Source: Ichthyosporea sp. XGB-2017a (Eukaryota; Opisthokonta; Ichthyosporea). From it: a DNA stretch of 64,000 nucleotides. Both the position numbers and the translations under genes were made by a program. The notes beneath the pieces were generated by a model. The model made no database searches. It was not told where the DNA came from and worked only from the letters and a program-made list of their open reading frames with translations. Of this stretch, positions 21,483 to 31,051 are shown in pieces (position 1 is the stretch's first letter; each line of letters opens with the position of its first letter). The DNA lies in NCBI GenBank assembly GCA_002811675.1, contig PDIM01000002.1, positions 1 to 64,000 of the forward strand. Reading direction: 5' to 3'.

Positions 21483-23792
21483 TCAACGCAATTTCTTAGA
21501 GACTTGCGCCGCTGGATGCATGCGCAACTCTTTCGGGCATTTTGAGCAAGGGGATTCTTCGATTATTTTCTTTAAAGCATAAAATACTTCACTATTTTTT
21601 GGAAAGACAAATACAATATTAAGTAGTTAGTATGTATGAAATTGTAATAACTCCATCCAGAGGCAAAACTAACCAAAATAATCCAACGACGAATGAAAAC
21701 ACCAACCTGTCGTCTTCAGTAAGGAATGTGACTGCTTTTCCCAGATTCCCTGCTCTTCCAGTTCTTCCAATGCGATGCGTATAGTCTTCGATGGATTTCG
21801 CCATATCATAGTTGATAACAAGCGATACGTCCTTAATATCTATACCTCGACCAGCAACGTCCGTTGCAACCAGAATATCCCTTTCACCTGATTTAATTTT
21901 ACTAAGAGACGCCTCTCTCATCTCTTGGGTTTTGCTTCCATGTAATGTAGTTGCTCTGAATCCTTCGCCTTCCAGTAACCTGGCAAGAACTTCCGTCGCT
22001 TTCTTTTGGTTTACAAATATGATAACAGGAAAGTGGGATACATACTCCAGGGCATCCCATAGCTTCTTCCTAAAGTTTTAAAATAAATATGTACAAGAAA
22101 TAAAACCAAAAAAAATGAATAAGATTGAGGCATGCACTCAAAATGACGAAAAATGTACCGCTTAGAACACACATACCTTTTAGCGTTTTCATCTGCAGTC
22201 ATGTAAACAATCTGTTCCACATTTTGCGTGGCCCTTCCAACAGTACCAATGTGCACAGTTGCAGGTCTTCTTAAATAAGTTTTTGCAATCCTTTCCACTG
22301 CTGGGGGCATAGTGGCAGTAAACATAACAGTTTGTCGATATTTTTTCCCATTTGACAGAGTGGTCAAATCTTGAACTTCACCAACGTCTTCGTCTTCAGG
22401 TTTCATATTTGAAACTGGCATATAGTCAAGAATATCTTTTACATCATTTTCAAAGTTCATCTCAATCATCCGATCAGCCTCATCAAGTACAACATACGTA
22501 CATCTATTGAGGACCAGATAATGACTATCCAAAACATCTTTCAATCGCCCAGGAGTAGCTATAACAATATCACACCCTTGTCGAATTTTAAACCCTTGTT
22601 CTTCTTTGCTAAGTCCACCAATAATAGCAACTGTGCGTATTCCCAAAGGCCTTGCAAACTTTACAGTCTCCTCCTCAATTTGGTTAGCCAATTCACGAGT
22701 TGGAGCCATAATAATCGCAAATGGACCCAGTTCAACATCTTCAGCAGTGTTGCGCTCTTGCATTGAAATCCAAACAAGCATGGGTATAACAAAAGCTGCA
22801 GTTTTACCACTTCCAGTTTCAGCCACACCAATGATATCCCTATTTTGCAAACCTATTGGAATTGCTTGTCGCTGAATAGGAGTCGGTTCTTTATAACCCA
22901 GCTTGTCAATGGTTCGAAGAATATTATGAGGAATCAAGCTTTCTTTCCACGAACGGAGGGGATTTGGAATGTTTCCACCTCTTGATGCAATATTATAATC
23001 CTCTTTGAATATGCGCCAATCCCGTTGATTCATTTCGGAAAGTGGCTTTTCCGACCAATGCCTGGACGATAGATCCTCAATCTTATCTCTTTTCCTTTCA
23101 TTGGCATGTCGGGATCGCTTTGCTTCTGTGTATTCTCTCGATTCTCTGCCTCGGGAAAAGTCTTCGTAGAAACGGGCATTGATTTTCTTTTGCTCTTTAA
23201 GGTCGTAGCCCCCCAAATGGCCTCTTCCATAAAATGTTGCTTCGTGGCGATTTTTATAAATTGGATTATAGTCATTTGAAGTATCGTCATTGGCTGACCA
23301 ATTAAAATCGACTTTTTTTTCATTCATTCTTCTAGTCTGCTTTTTGTGCTGCTCGATTCCTAAATATCTGGCACGAATGGCTTCTCTCTCACGCTCATCA
23401 AATATGTCTTGAACGAAACTATCTTTACCGTTCTCCCTTTCGCTAACATTTCTACGGCGTTTATCTTTATACGAATCACCATGCTTTTCTCGTTCTCCAT
23501 CTCTTACTCGCTCTCTATTGTTACGGCGATCATCTCTTCTGCCACGATTTCGTTCGCGTTCTGTTGCGGTTCGATCAACACTTCTGCCTTTCACATATTC
23601 GGCTTCCGTCGTTTTTATCTGCTCTGCAATTTTTTTTTGCTTTAGCACAGCTTCTTCTCTGCGTTTAAGCGCAAGAGCTTCCCTTTCCTTTTTCGACAGA
23701 AATTTCGGTCTGGAGGTTTCTGCCTCTTGCTCTTTTCTTTTCGCCAAAACTTCTTCGATTGACAATGGCTTACTTGCCCCAGATGTTGACAT
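21483..23792 (-). CDS. DDX23: Spliceosomal DEAD-box helicase DDX23 / Prp28
   Basis: Three exons: 23792-22177, 22069-21707 and 21591-21483, total 695 residues. Introns of 107 and 115 nt have GT-AG ends, and the second contains a perfect TACTAAC. The N-terminal third is Arg/Lys/Glu-rich with RS/RE-type repeats. The helicase core has [12 protein letters not shown] (Q motif), [33 protein letters not shown] and [10 protein letters not shown]. The small last exon encodes [15 protein letters not shown] and CPKEL, matching the end of human DDX23. Without that exon the frame runs into intron sequence. Prp28 exchanges U1 for U6 at the 5' splice site. The gene starts divergently from haspin, 515 bp away. 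Confidence 0.95.
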
Positions 23793-24307
23793 AACAAAGA
23801 TCTGCGAATAATTAGTTCCGTTTCCGGTAAATGTGATTTCTGTGGGAAGGATAAGTCAGCACCTTACTTCACCCAGGGAAGAGTGTATATGGGTGAAATA
23901 ATCAGAGAGTCTCTTTCACGCAGTAATCTGTTGCTGCTGTAATATATAATTTAAAAATACACCACACACAATCACAAACGGCACCTTGGCCCGGGCATGG
24001 ATCATCTCCCCTAACCCTCTACTTAGCTATATAATTGCGAATTGGGCCGTGGGCGGGAAATATGCACCCCCCTCCCTGATCCCTCCCAGCCTCCCTCCCT
24101 CCTGCAGCCTCTCCATTCTCCAGAGTCCAGTCTCCACTGTTGTCTGGGGAGTGGGGAAGGGAAGGGGGGGGCTATGCAGCTCTGGCCACGGAGACAATAA
24201 TGGTTAGTTAAATTAGAGTCAATCCTTGGTCCGTGTTTGTGGGATCTAAGTTATCTGTGCAAAGGTATTGACCGAATAATTCATTGAGCCCCACATCTCC
24301 ACCGACC
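23793..24307. other. Divergent promoter region, DDX23 / haspin
   Basis: No gene. It contains a long pyrimidine-rich tract (about 24066-24125, repeated CCTCCC) followed by a G-rich run (about 24150-24171), both within 250 bp of the haspin start. A stretch of A/T-rich sequence lies near 23940-23965. Confidence 0.4.
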
Positions 24308-25870
24308 ATGTTCGGATCCTCAGCTGCCGGAAATAATGAAAACCAAAGGACTATAAAGACCTTTGGTAAAAAGAAAACTTCAAATACAATTTATAAAGAT
24401 AACTGGGATGCCATCGTGAATGCCCCAAGGAAGTTTACAAGTTGGCTTGGCAACGTATTGACACCAGCAAGAAATAACACAAGGAGTCCGTTGTCCGGAA
24501 TTGAAAATCATCCTGAAAATGATATCCAAAAAGACACGCCCGAAAGCAATGCCACAAGTTCCTCCGTTGCTGATACTTCTACCTCTTCCTCTTACTCTGC
24601 ATCTACGACAGATAACGATTTCGGTGGCTGGAAAGATTCTGCCTGCTTAAAGAAACGATTCCATTCTGTGATTGCCAGCCCCTTTAGTGTTCAGTCAAAG
24701 AAGCGAATTCAAAATATTGAAGATTTGAATGGAAGTTTCTTGGGAAAAGCCGATAGTTCTTTAGCAGACGACCACGAATTGGAGAATGTAATAGATAGTG
24801 TTGTGAATTTAACGTTAAGTGAATGCGATTTGAAAAATCATGGAGATGCAATGACTTGTTTAAAAAGAATTTGTGATCAGGACCAAATTTTCGATATGAG
24901 GAACGCTATTGCAGATTATTTCGAAGGCGATATCAAGAAAATTGGCGAAGGATCTTATGGAGAGGTTTTCTCAATGGTATTTGGAAAAGAGCAAACTGCT
25001 GTAAAAATTGTTCCAATTGACGGGAAACGTCTAATCAATGGAGAACCCCAAATGACATTAGAACAAGTGATACCAGAAGCTGTAATTTCCAAAAAGTTGA
25101 ATGAGCTTCACTATCAGCAAGGCGTTGAGATGCCCAACTGTACAGAAAGCTTTATCCTTGTTCATAAAATGATCCTCTGTCATGGACCATACCCAGATTG
25201 TCTAATTGAAGAGTGGGACAAGTTCGATGAATGTCGAGGATCGGAAAATGAAAGGCCTGATTTTTTCTCAAGTGAGCAATTGTTCATAGTTTTCGTATTT
25301 GCAAATGGAGGTAAAGATTTGGAGAATTTCCATTTGAAAAGTGCAGAGCAAGCAACGTCAATATTGCTTCAAGCATCCCTTGCCCTAAGTGTAGCTGAAG
25401 AAGCTTACGAATTCGAACACCGTGATCTACACTGGGGTAACATTTTAATTTCTGTATGTGACGAGGATTCTGAAGTAACTTTTACTCTTCGTGGTAAAAA
25501 ATATGCGCTTGTTAGCGCTGGTGTAAAAATTAGCATAATTGACTATTCTCTCTCTAGAATGAATAGCGAAGGCGACATTATCTATTTTAACCTCGAAGAA
25601 GACGAATCCATATTCGAAGGCAAAGGAGACTGTCAGTTTGATGTTTATAGGGCAATGCGAAGGGTATGCGATTCAGGCTGGGAGCATCATCACCCGGAAA
25701 CCAACATCTTATGGATAGATTATCTTGCCCAAAAGCTGTTGAAAGATAAGAAAGTTCGATCAAATTCCAAATTCAGGAAGGAGCTTTCAAAATTTCGAAG
25801 AAACTTAAAAAACTACCATGCAATTCCAGAGGCTTTGGAAGATTCTTTTTTTGCAACTTTGCTTCTATAA
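24308..25870 (+). CDS. HASPIN: Haspin-like protein kinase
   Basis: 520 residues from the first ATG (24308), intronless. The N-terminal 200 residues are Ser/Thr-rich and probably disordered. The kinase domain begins with IGEGSYGEVF (about residue 215), TAVKIVPIDG carries the VAIK-type Lys, and EFEHRDLHWGNILI is the haspin form of the catalytic loop (HRDLHWGN rather than HRDLKxxN). IIDYSLSRM replaces the DFG motif with DYS, matching the atypical DYT of haspin. The large insert with CHGPYPDCLIEEWD is also haspin-like. Haspin phosphorylates histone H3 Thr3 in mitosis to place the chromosomal passenger complex. It ends tail to tail with CHID1, 84 bp apart. Confidence 0.9.
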   Translation: MFGSSAAGNNENQRTIKTFGKKKTSNTIYKDNWDAIVNAPRKFTSWLGNVLTPARNNTRSPLSGIENHPENDIQKDTPESNATSSSVADTSTSSSYSASTTDNDFGGWKDSACLKKRFHSVIASPFSVQSKKRIQNIEDLNGSFLGKADSSLADDHELENVIDSVVNLTLSECDLKNHGDAMTCLKRICDQDQIFDMRNAIADYFEGDIKKIGEGSYGEVFSMVFGKEQTAVKIVPIDGKRLINGEPQMTLEQVIPEAVISKKLNELHYQQGVEMPNCTESFILVHKMILCHGPYPDCLIEEWDKFDECRGSENERPDFFSSEQLFIVFVFANGGKDLENFHLKSAEQATSILLQASLALSVAEEAYEFEHRDLHWGNILISVCDEDSEVTFTLRGKKYALVSAGVKISIIDYSLSRMNSEGDIIYFNLEEDESIFEGKGDCQFDVYRAMRRVCDSGWEHHHPETNILWIDYLAQKLLKDKKVRSNSKFRKELSKFRRNLKNYHAIPEALEDSFFATLLL

Positions 25871-25954
25871 AATATCACGAGCACTTAGCACTTATTTTAC
25901 AATTCTTTAAAGATAAGCTATTTATTCAAACACCACTTCATTTGGAAATAAACT

Positions 25955-27907
25955 TTACAGTAAATCATAAAAATAGTTTAGGCCCTGTCCGATTTCCCAT
26001 ATTGCAATGCCCGTTCCCAATCTTTCAGCAAGTTCAAGACGATCATGAATCGACTAATGGAGTGACAGCCCAAAGAGTGCGCTGTTAGTATGCATGCAAT
26101 GCATGTTGCACATCAAAAACTACAAAAACTAACCTTCAAAGTTGGAAAGTACACAACGTGCTCTTGTCCGCTGTCAACGTATGTAAAGACATGTTCTAAG
26201 TTCGTGGCTTCCCAAGCAACATTTACATCCTTTTTCTTTAACATGTCAACAAACTGCCATCCAATTATTGGGCCCCCTCCATTCGGAGTTCTTTGGTGTC
26301 ATAAATCGCAAACAAAAATTATGGGCTTAAGTTACGACACAAAAAGCCAAACAAGAACTTCCAAAACCTCCGCTAATCTCTCAGTATATCTGTACTTACG
26401 TGAAGTCATTTCCGTAGAAGTTCAAGCCCATCAAAATTTTGGGTTTCAATTCTTCCTCTTTCGTCAGTTCAGCAATATTCGCAATAACCCAATCTCTGGG
26501 TGAATTGGGCCCAGGACTAGAACGGAAAATGTCAGCATGACACAAGAATATATGAATATATTTCTACATTCTCGGAAATCTCACAAAAACAGTCAGTACT
26601 TACTTGTTGGGATTGGAAAAATCATAAGTCATTATACTGAAATAGTCCACATCAGCTGCAAGTTCATCAAAATCCTCTCCAGTAAAACCGTTTGTCGCAG
26701 GCTACAATTCGCATGATTTATGACACAACGAAAACTCAGTCCAAAAGTAAATCAATAAACAAGATAAACCATTTCTAAAATGTTCCTTACAGCAACGGCC
26801 AATATAAGCTCCATCTTTTCGGCATGAAGTTCTTTACTAAGAAGCTTAAAGAACGACTGCATTCCCGGAATTGACGAGGGCAAACTTTGCTTTACAATAT
26901 GATATATTGACTCTAAAACGATACCATCAAAATTGTGTGCTCTTTTAAATGGCAGTTGTTAACATTCGGCAGGAAAAAGTAAAGAGTCTCTCTCTCTCAT
27001 TTCTTAAATGGAGATACCTACTTGCAAGTTTCTGTGATTACTTTTGATAGCTTTTTGGCTGCGGTGCCATCTCCTTCAAACACCTTCACGAAATGGCCAC
27101 CATTCCATTCTTCAATTATTATTCTTGGCAATATCTTGGTTTTTCCTTTCGACTTCTCCCTAATTGCCTCCATCCATTCAAGATCTATCTCATGGTCCCC
27201 AAAGATAGAAAAGAAGTTATCTCTAATACATGGTACATTTTAGTAAACTAGTTTAAACTAAACATAGCCCCCCTCATTATACAACGCTTACTTGGGTTTA
27301 AGCTGAAGCCAAACAGGTGATAAATGTGTGAACTTGGAGGCAAGCTTTCTCGCAATTCTATAACCAGCATTATTCCTTTTTACAAACAAAAAAGAAAACC
27401 AAATACTTAGTTAACCTGCCCAATTCAGTTCTACAATCTTCATTGAAGCTTAGCTTACCATGGTGTAATATAGCCAAGCTTTGCAAAGTTTCGAACCGAT
27501 TCTCCCTTGTACATCTTTTCATTATGTTTCAAATGCGCCTTAATATCAAAGGATTCTTTCACCAGATCTTTCTGGTAGACATTGTCTCCCATGTTGTACT
27601 TTTTAGAGTAAATATCACTACCTGTGTGCCTTTCTTCATCTGGCTCCACCAAGATTTTTCCTTCTTCTTCGAAAATTCCTGTCTCCTCTTTCGATAGTGT
27701 CCCTTTACATAAAAAAAATAATCATTTGATAACGAGGATTCATTAGTAAGCTTCACTTCGTACCGCTGATTAATGCTAATCCTCAACCAATTCTTTCACA
27801 AAATAATGCAAAGCAAATCTCTCACCCTTCACTGAAGAAAGAAAACACGACCAGAGCAGACAAGTGAAGGCAGCTAGAAACAGCAAAGGAAGGCTGTTGA
27901 TCTTCAT
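25955..27907 (-). CDS. CHID1: CHID1-like secreted glycoside hydrolase family 18 protein, nine exons
   Basis: Reconstructed from nine exons: 27907-27826, 27702-27459, 27375-27292, 27222-27022, 26941-26791, 26701-26604, 26516-26400, 26290-26134, 26053-25955. All junctions are GT-AG, all phases agree, and the total is 383 residues. It begins with a signal peptide ([18 protein letters not shown]). Family matches run throughout: [70 protein letters not shown] and the end [15 protein letters not shown]. The GH18 signature is the CHID1 variant DGxVxE, lacking the DxxDxDxE of active chitinases, so carbohydrate binding is likelier than chitin hydrolysis. Introns are 69-123 nt. CTAAC-type branch sites are visible in several, including TACTAAC in the last. 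Confidence 0.92.
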
Positions 27908-28328
27908 TGCGATACAGAATGGACTGGTTTATGACATACAGAGGTGGATAGATTGATAGATTAATAACCAAAGACGGATATAGATTAGGTCCAGTACCTT
28001 ACCATACTACATAGTTCTGGGTGTCTGCCATAATAACCACAGCACCCTCTCATGAGCCACACTGCTGACTCCAGTACACCTAACCCCTAATACATCGAGG
28101 CGCGACTCGACTGCAGGGTAAATTTCTCCCCCACCTCTTCATTCTTCTGTTCAATCCCACATTATGCAACATTTGCAAATCACTGGTACCGATGGTCTAT
28201 GGTCTAATAGGAATTAGATAGATAGCTAGACCACCATGGAGTGATGCCCCAATATTGAAATTGGGAGTAAAAGAGAGTGATTGGAAAATTTCGGGGACGT
28301 TGTTTACAGCTCGCACTTGTCTGCAATT
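27908..28328. other. Divergent promoter region, CHID1 / hydrolase-like gene
   Basis: No gene. Holds the shared upstream DNA of two divergent genes, with a pyrimidine-rich tract at about 28118-28150. Nothing else stands out. Confidence 0.4.
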
Positions 28329-30833
28329 ATGAGTGGCAGTAGGAAACTCACCGTACCTTCTCCTAAGTCTAATCATGAACGCTCGCTCTCCATTGCCAGC
28401 AGTGTGGATAGCGCTTGCAATGACGAGTATGATGGTCCCTTTTTTAAAGATCAAAAAGGACCAGATTCTGCAAGGTCTTCTGATAACCTGCTGCTTGAAA
28501 ACTTGACATTTGCTGTGCCAAAGGTAGCTTCTTTTTGTGGCAGCTCGGTTCCTATAGCATACTTGAAAAAATATAATGAAGGAATAGAAATAAGCGATCT
28601 TTGTGTGTACAATGGCTCACTAAGGCTCTTTAGTCATGTCTCAGAAAGAGAAAAGAAAGGAATTGATAAGAGTAAGAGTTGTACAATTCATGAAAGGGAT
28701 ATGAGAGTGCTACCCGAAATGAATGAGGATTCCGAATTCCGAATCTTTGTGAAACTGAACTCACAAAAGAAAGATCTCATTCATATGTTTGTCACCCTCG
28801 TTCCCCATCCGATTGCCCGTTCGGCCTCGCAAGTATTGAAAAAAACTTCGGTTTCGTCTGACTCACTTTCGGTAGGTTTTTAAGTGCTAAGCTGGCTCCT
28901 TTTCATATTTCTTTGTTTTTTCTAACAACAAACTGTATTTTCTAGAGTGAAGTACTGAACCGTAGGAAAGAATCATTTCCATTTCCAAGCCATGTCAAAG
29001 GCGATTCGGACAAAGATTTTTCAGGAACGTTTACGTTTAGATCTCCCATTGTCGAAGAAAACGAAAAGCTCGAGCAACCCAAAACCCAGATTGTATCTGA
29101 ACTAGAGAGAGATGGGGATGGTGGCCTTATCACTCAAACGGCAAAGTGTGTTATACAACTTCCGAAGAAAATGTTTCGAAGGTATACGAGTGAAAAGGGC
29201 ATGAGAATTCAACAGACTTGGGTGGTAAGTTAGTTGAAGCATTTGCTTTTTACTTTGTGACTCTGCGACGCTTTTGATATTTAATTTTTGTGTAAGGCTT
29301 TGAATGAAAGAGGTTCTTTTATTTTTAAGTTTTCATTTTCGTACTGTCTTCTTCCAACTCCTATGGATGAGATAACCGAAAGCTGCGAATCGTGTGTTTT
29401 TTTTAGGGTAAGCTGAGAAAAAAAACGTTAAGCGTTGCTGAGATTGATATTGATTTCTAATGGCATACTCCGGTCCAAAACTTTGCAGAAAAAATCCAAA
29501 GAACAAGGAAACGACCATAGTTCATATGTTGATAATGCATGTACTGCACACAAGCCAACGACATGGCCCCCCTGGAAGAAAGAAATTCTTAAGCGTTTAA
29601 CTCAAAGAAATGCCACGCAAACTCACAGTTTTGTGCAAATATTTAAAGAGAGGGTAAATCTTCTGCGAAAGCTGCGGGGCTGGGAGCCAGAAGAAGAACC
29701 GTTGCTGCAAACCGAGGGGGTTGAGGATAATTTTATTCGAGGAATTGAATTGTCCATGGATACGTTTTTGCAAAGGGGGAAAAAAATGGAACATATATAC
29801 AATCAAGTCCAAACGTCTTATTTCGAGGCTGTGGATCATGCGAAAGTCGCTTACCGAATCTATGCTGCTAACAAGAGAAAGGAAGTGGGTGTTGTGGTAA
29901 TATTTTGTGGGTCGCCGTTATTAAAAACTAAGGTTTCTGAAATTTTTCCAGCGGAAATTTCAGCAAGATGGGGTATCAAGACATATGTTTTCTATCCTAG
30001 AGGCGTATTGGAAACTGGCCTGATGAAACCTGTTCGAACACAGAAAGTTTTGTTGAAGGATGTTCGGGGTCTTGTTCGCTTGGTGAAATGGCATAACCCT
30101 GGCAAAAGAATCATTTTAGGGGGTGTAAATTTGGGTGGCGCGCTGATGATGAACTACTCTTCGTGGAGCAGAAGGGAAAAAGTAGACGGCGTATTTGTAG
30201 TCTCACCCGCGGCAAAAGATATCATGACTGCCTATGAAAAACAAGTTGTATCTATCAAAGATCATTTTATTCACCTGGCAGTTTATCTAAAACTGTCTCG
30301 AGTTCTTGGTAGGTGAAACCATTTTCGCATTGCAAACTACTGTAGAATTCGAAGCGTATACTAAACTATACCTTTGTTTTTTATTCCATAGCGAAGATAC
30401 CTGTATCCCAAACTACGTTTACTGAAGGGTTAGAGATCTACCGACCAATACTCTCGGAGGCTTGTATGGAAGGAAATTTTACCTTAACAGTAAGTGCATT
30501 CCTCTAAAAGCATATTCCGTATGTCTATCATACTTCCGGTAATTAATTTGAAATGCTGTATCTTGCACTCTTTCTTAGGTATCTGTTCTTCTAGCGTGTG
30601 GTCTTTTGAATTTTAAGGGGTCTTTGAAGAAGATGGACGTGCCTCTTCTACTAATCGCGGGAACAAAGGATGAAGTTACCAAACATAGAAAAGTTCTAGG
30701 AGCTGCAAATTCCGTTTTTGGTCGACCCTCGTGCCCATCAAAATCGCAAATTTTAACGTTCGAAAACGCGACTCATTTCAGTGTGTTACATTATTGTGAT
30801 TCTTCAGTGGCTGAGTGGTGTAGGACTATTTAG
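28329..30833 (+). CDS. Alpha/beta-hydrolase-fold protein with a changed nucleophile
   Basis: Five exons with consistent phases: 28329-28871, 28946-29224, 29489-30308, 30392-30489, 30579-30833, giving 664 residues. The first ~350 residues are Ser-, Lys- and Glu-rich with no domain I recognise. The last ~300 look like an alpha/beta hydrolase: strand VGVVVIFCGSP, then FYPRG, the nucleophile elbow GGVNLGGAL, LLLIAGTKDEVT with the acid Asp611, and FENATHFSVL with the base His646. The elbow has Asn488 where Ser (GxSxG) is expected, so ester hydrolysis by the usual route is unlikely. No signal peptide or membrane anchor is visible. Exact family and substrate are unknown. Exon choice is supported by frame and splice sites only, so small errors are possible. 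Confidence 0.7.
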
Positions 30834-31051
30834 ACGGGAATTTTTGAGTGTAACCTTATTGCTGAGGTTTTCCTGATATATCTCCTGGATCAGGTTTGTT
30901 CTGAAATCCTCCGAAGATAAAACCCGCTTGCGCTTCTGCATACGCTTATCTGAGACGTGAGACTCACGCTCTTCGCTTCACCGTTTTCGCCGACTGGGGT
31001 TTGTTTTTGTTTTTGAATGTTATCGTGTGCACAGTAGAGGTTTATCTCAGT

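Noticed and set aside
21619-21706. Continuation of the DDX23 frame past TEDDR
   Set aside because: It reads through a GTTGGT donor into intron sequence. The small exon 21591-21483 restores the conserved DDX23 C-terminus.
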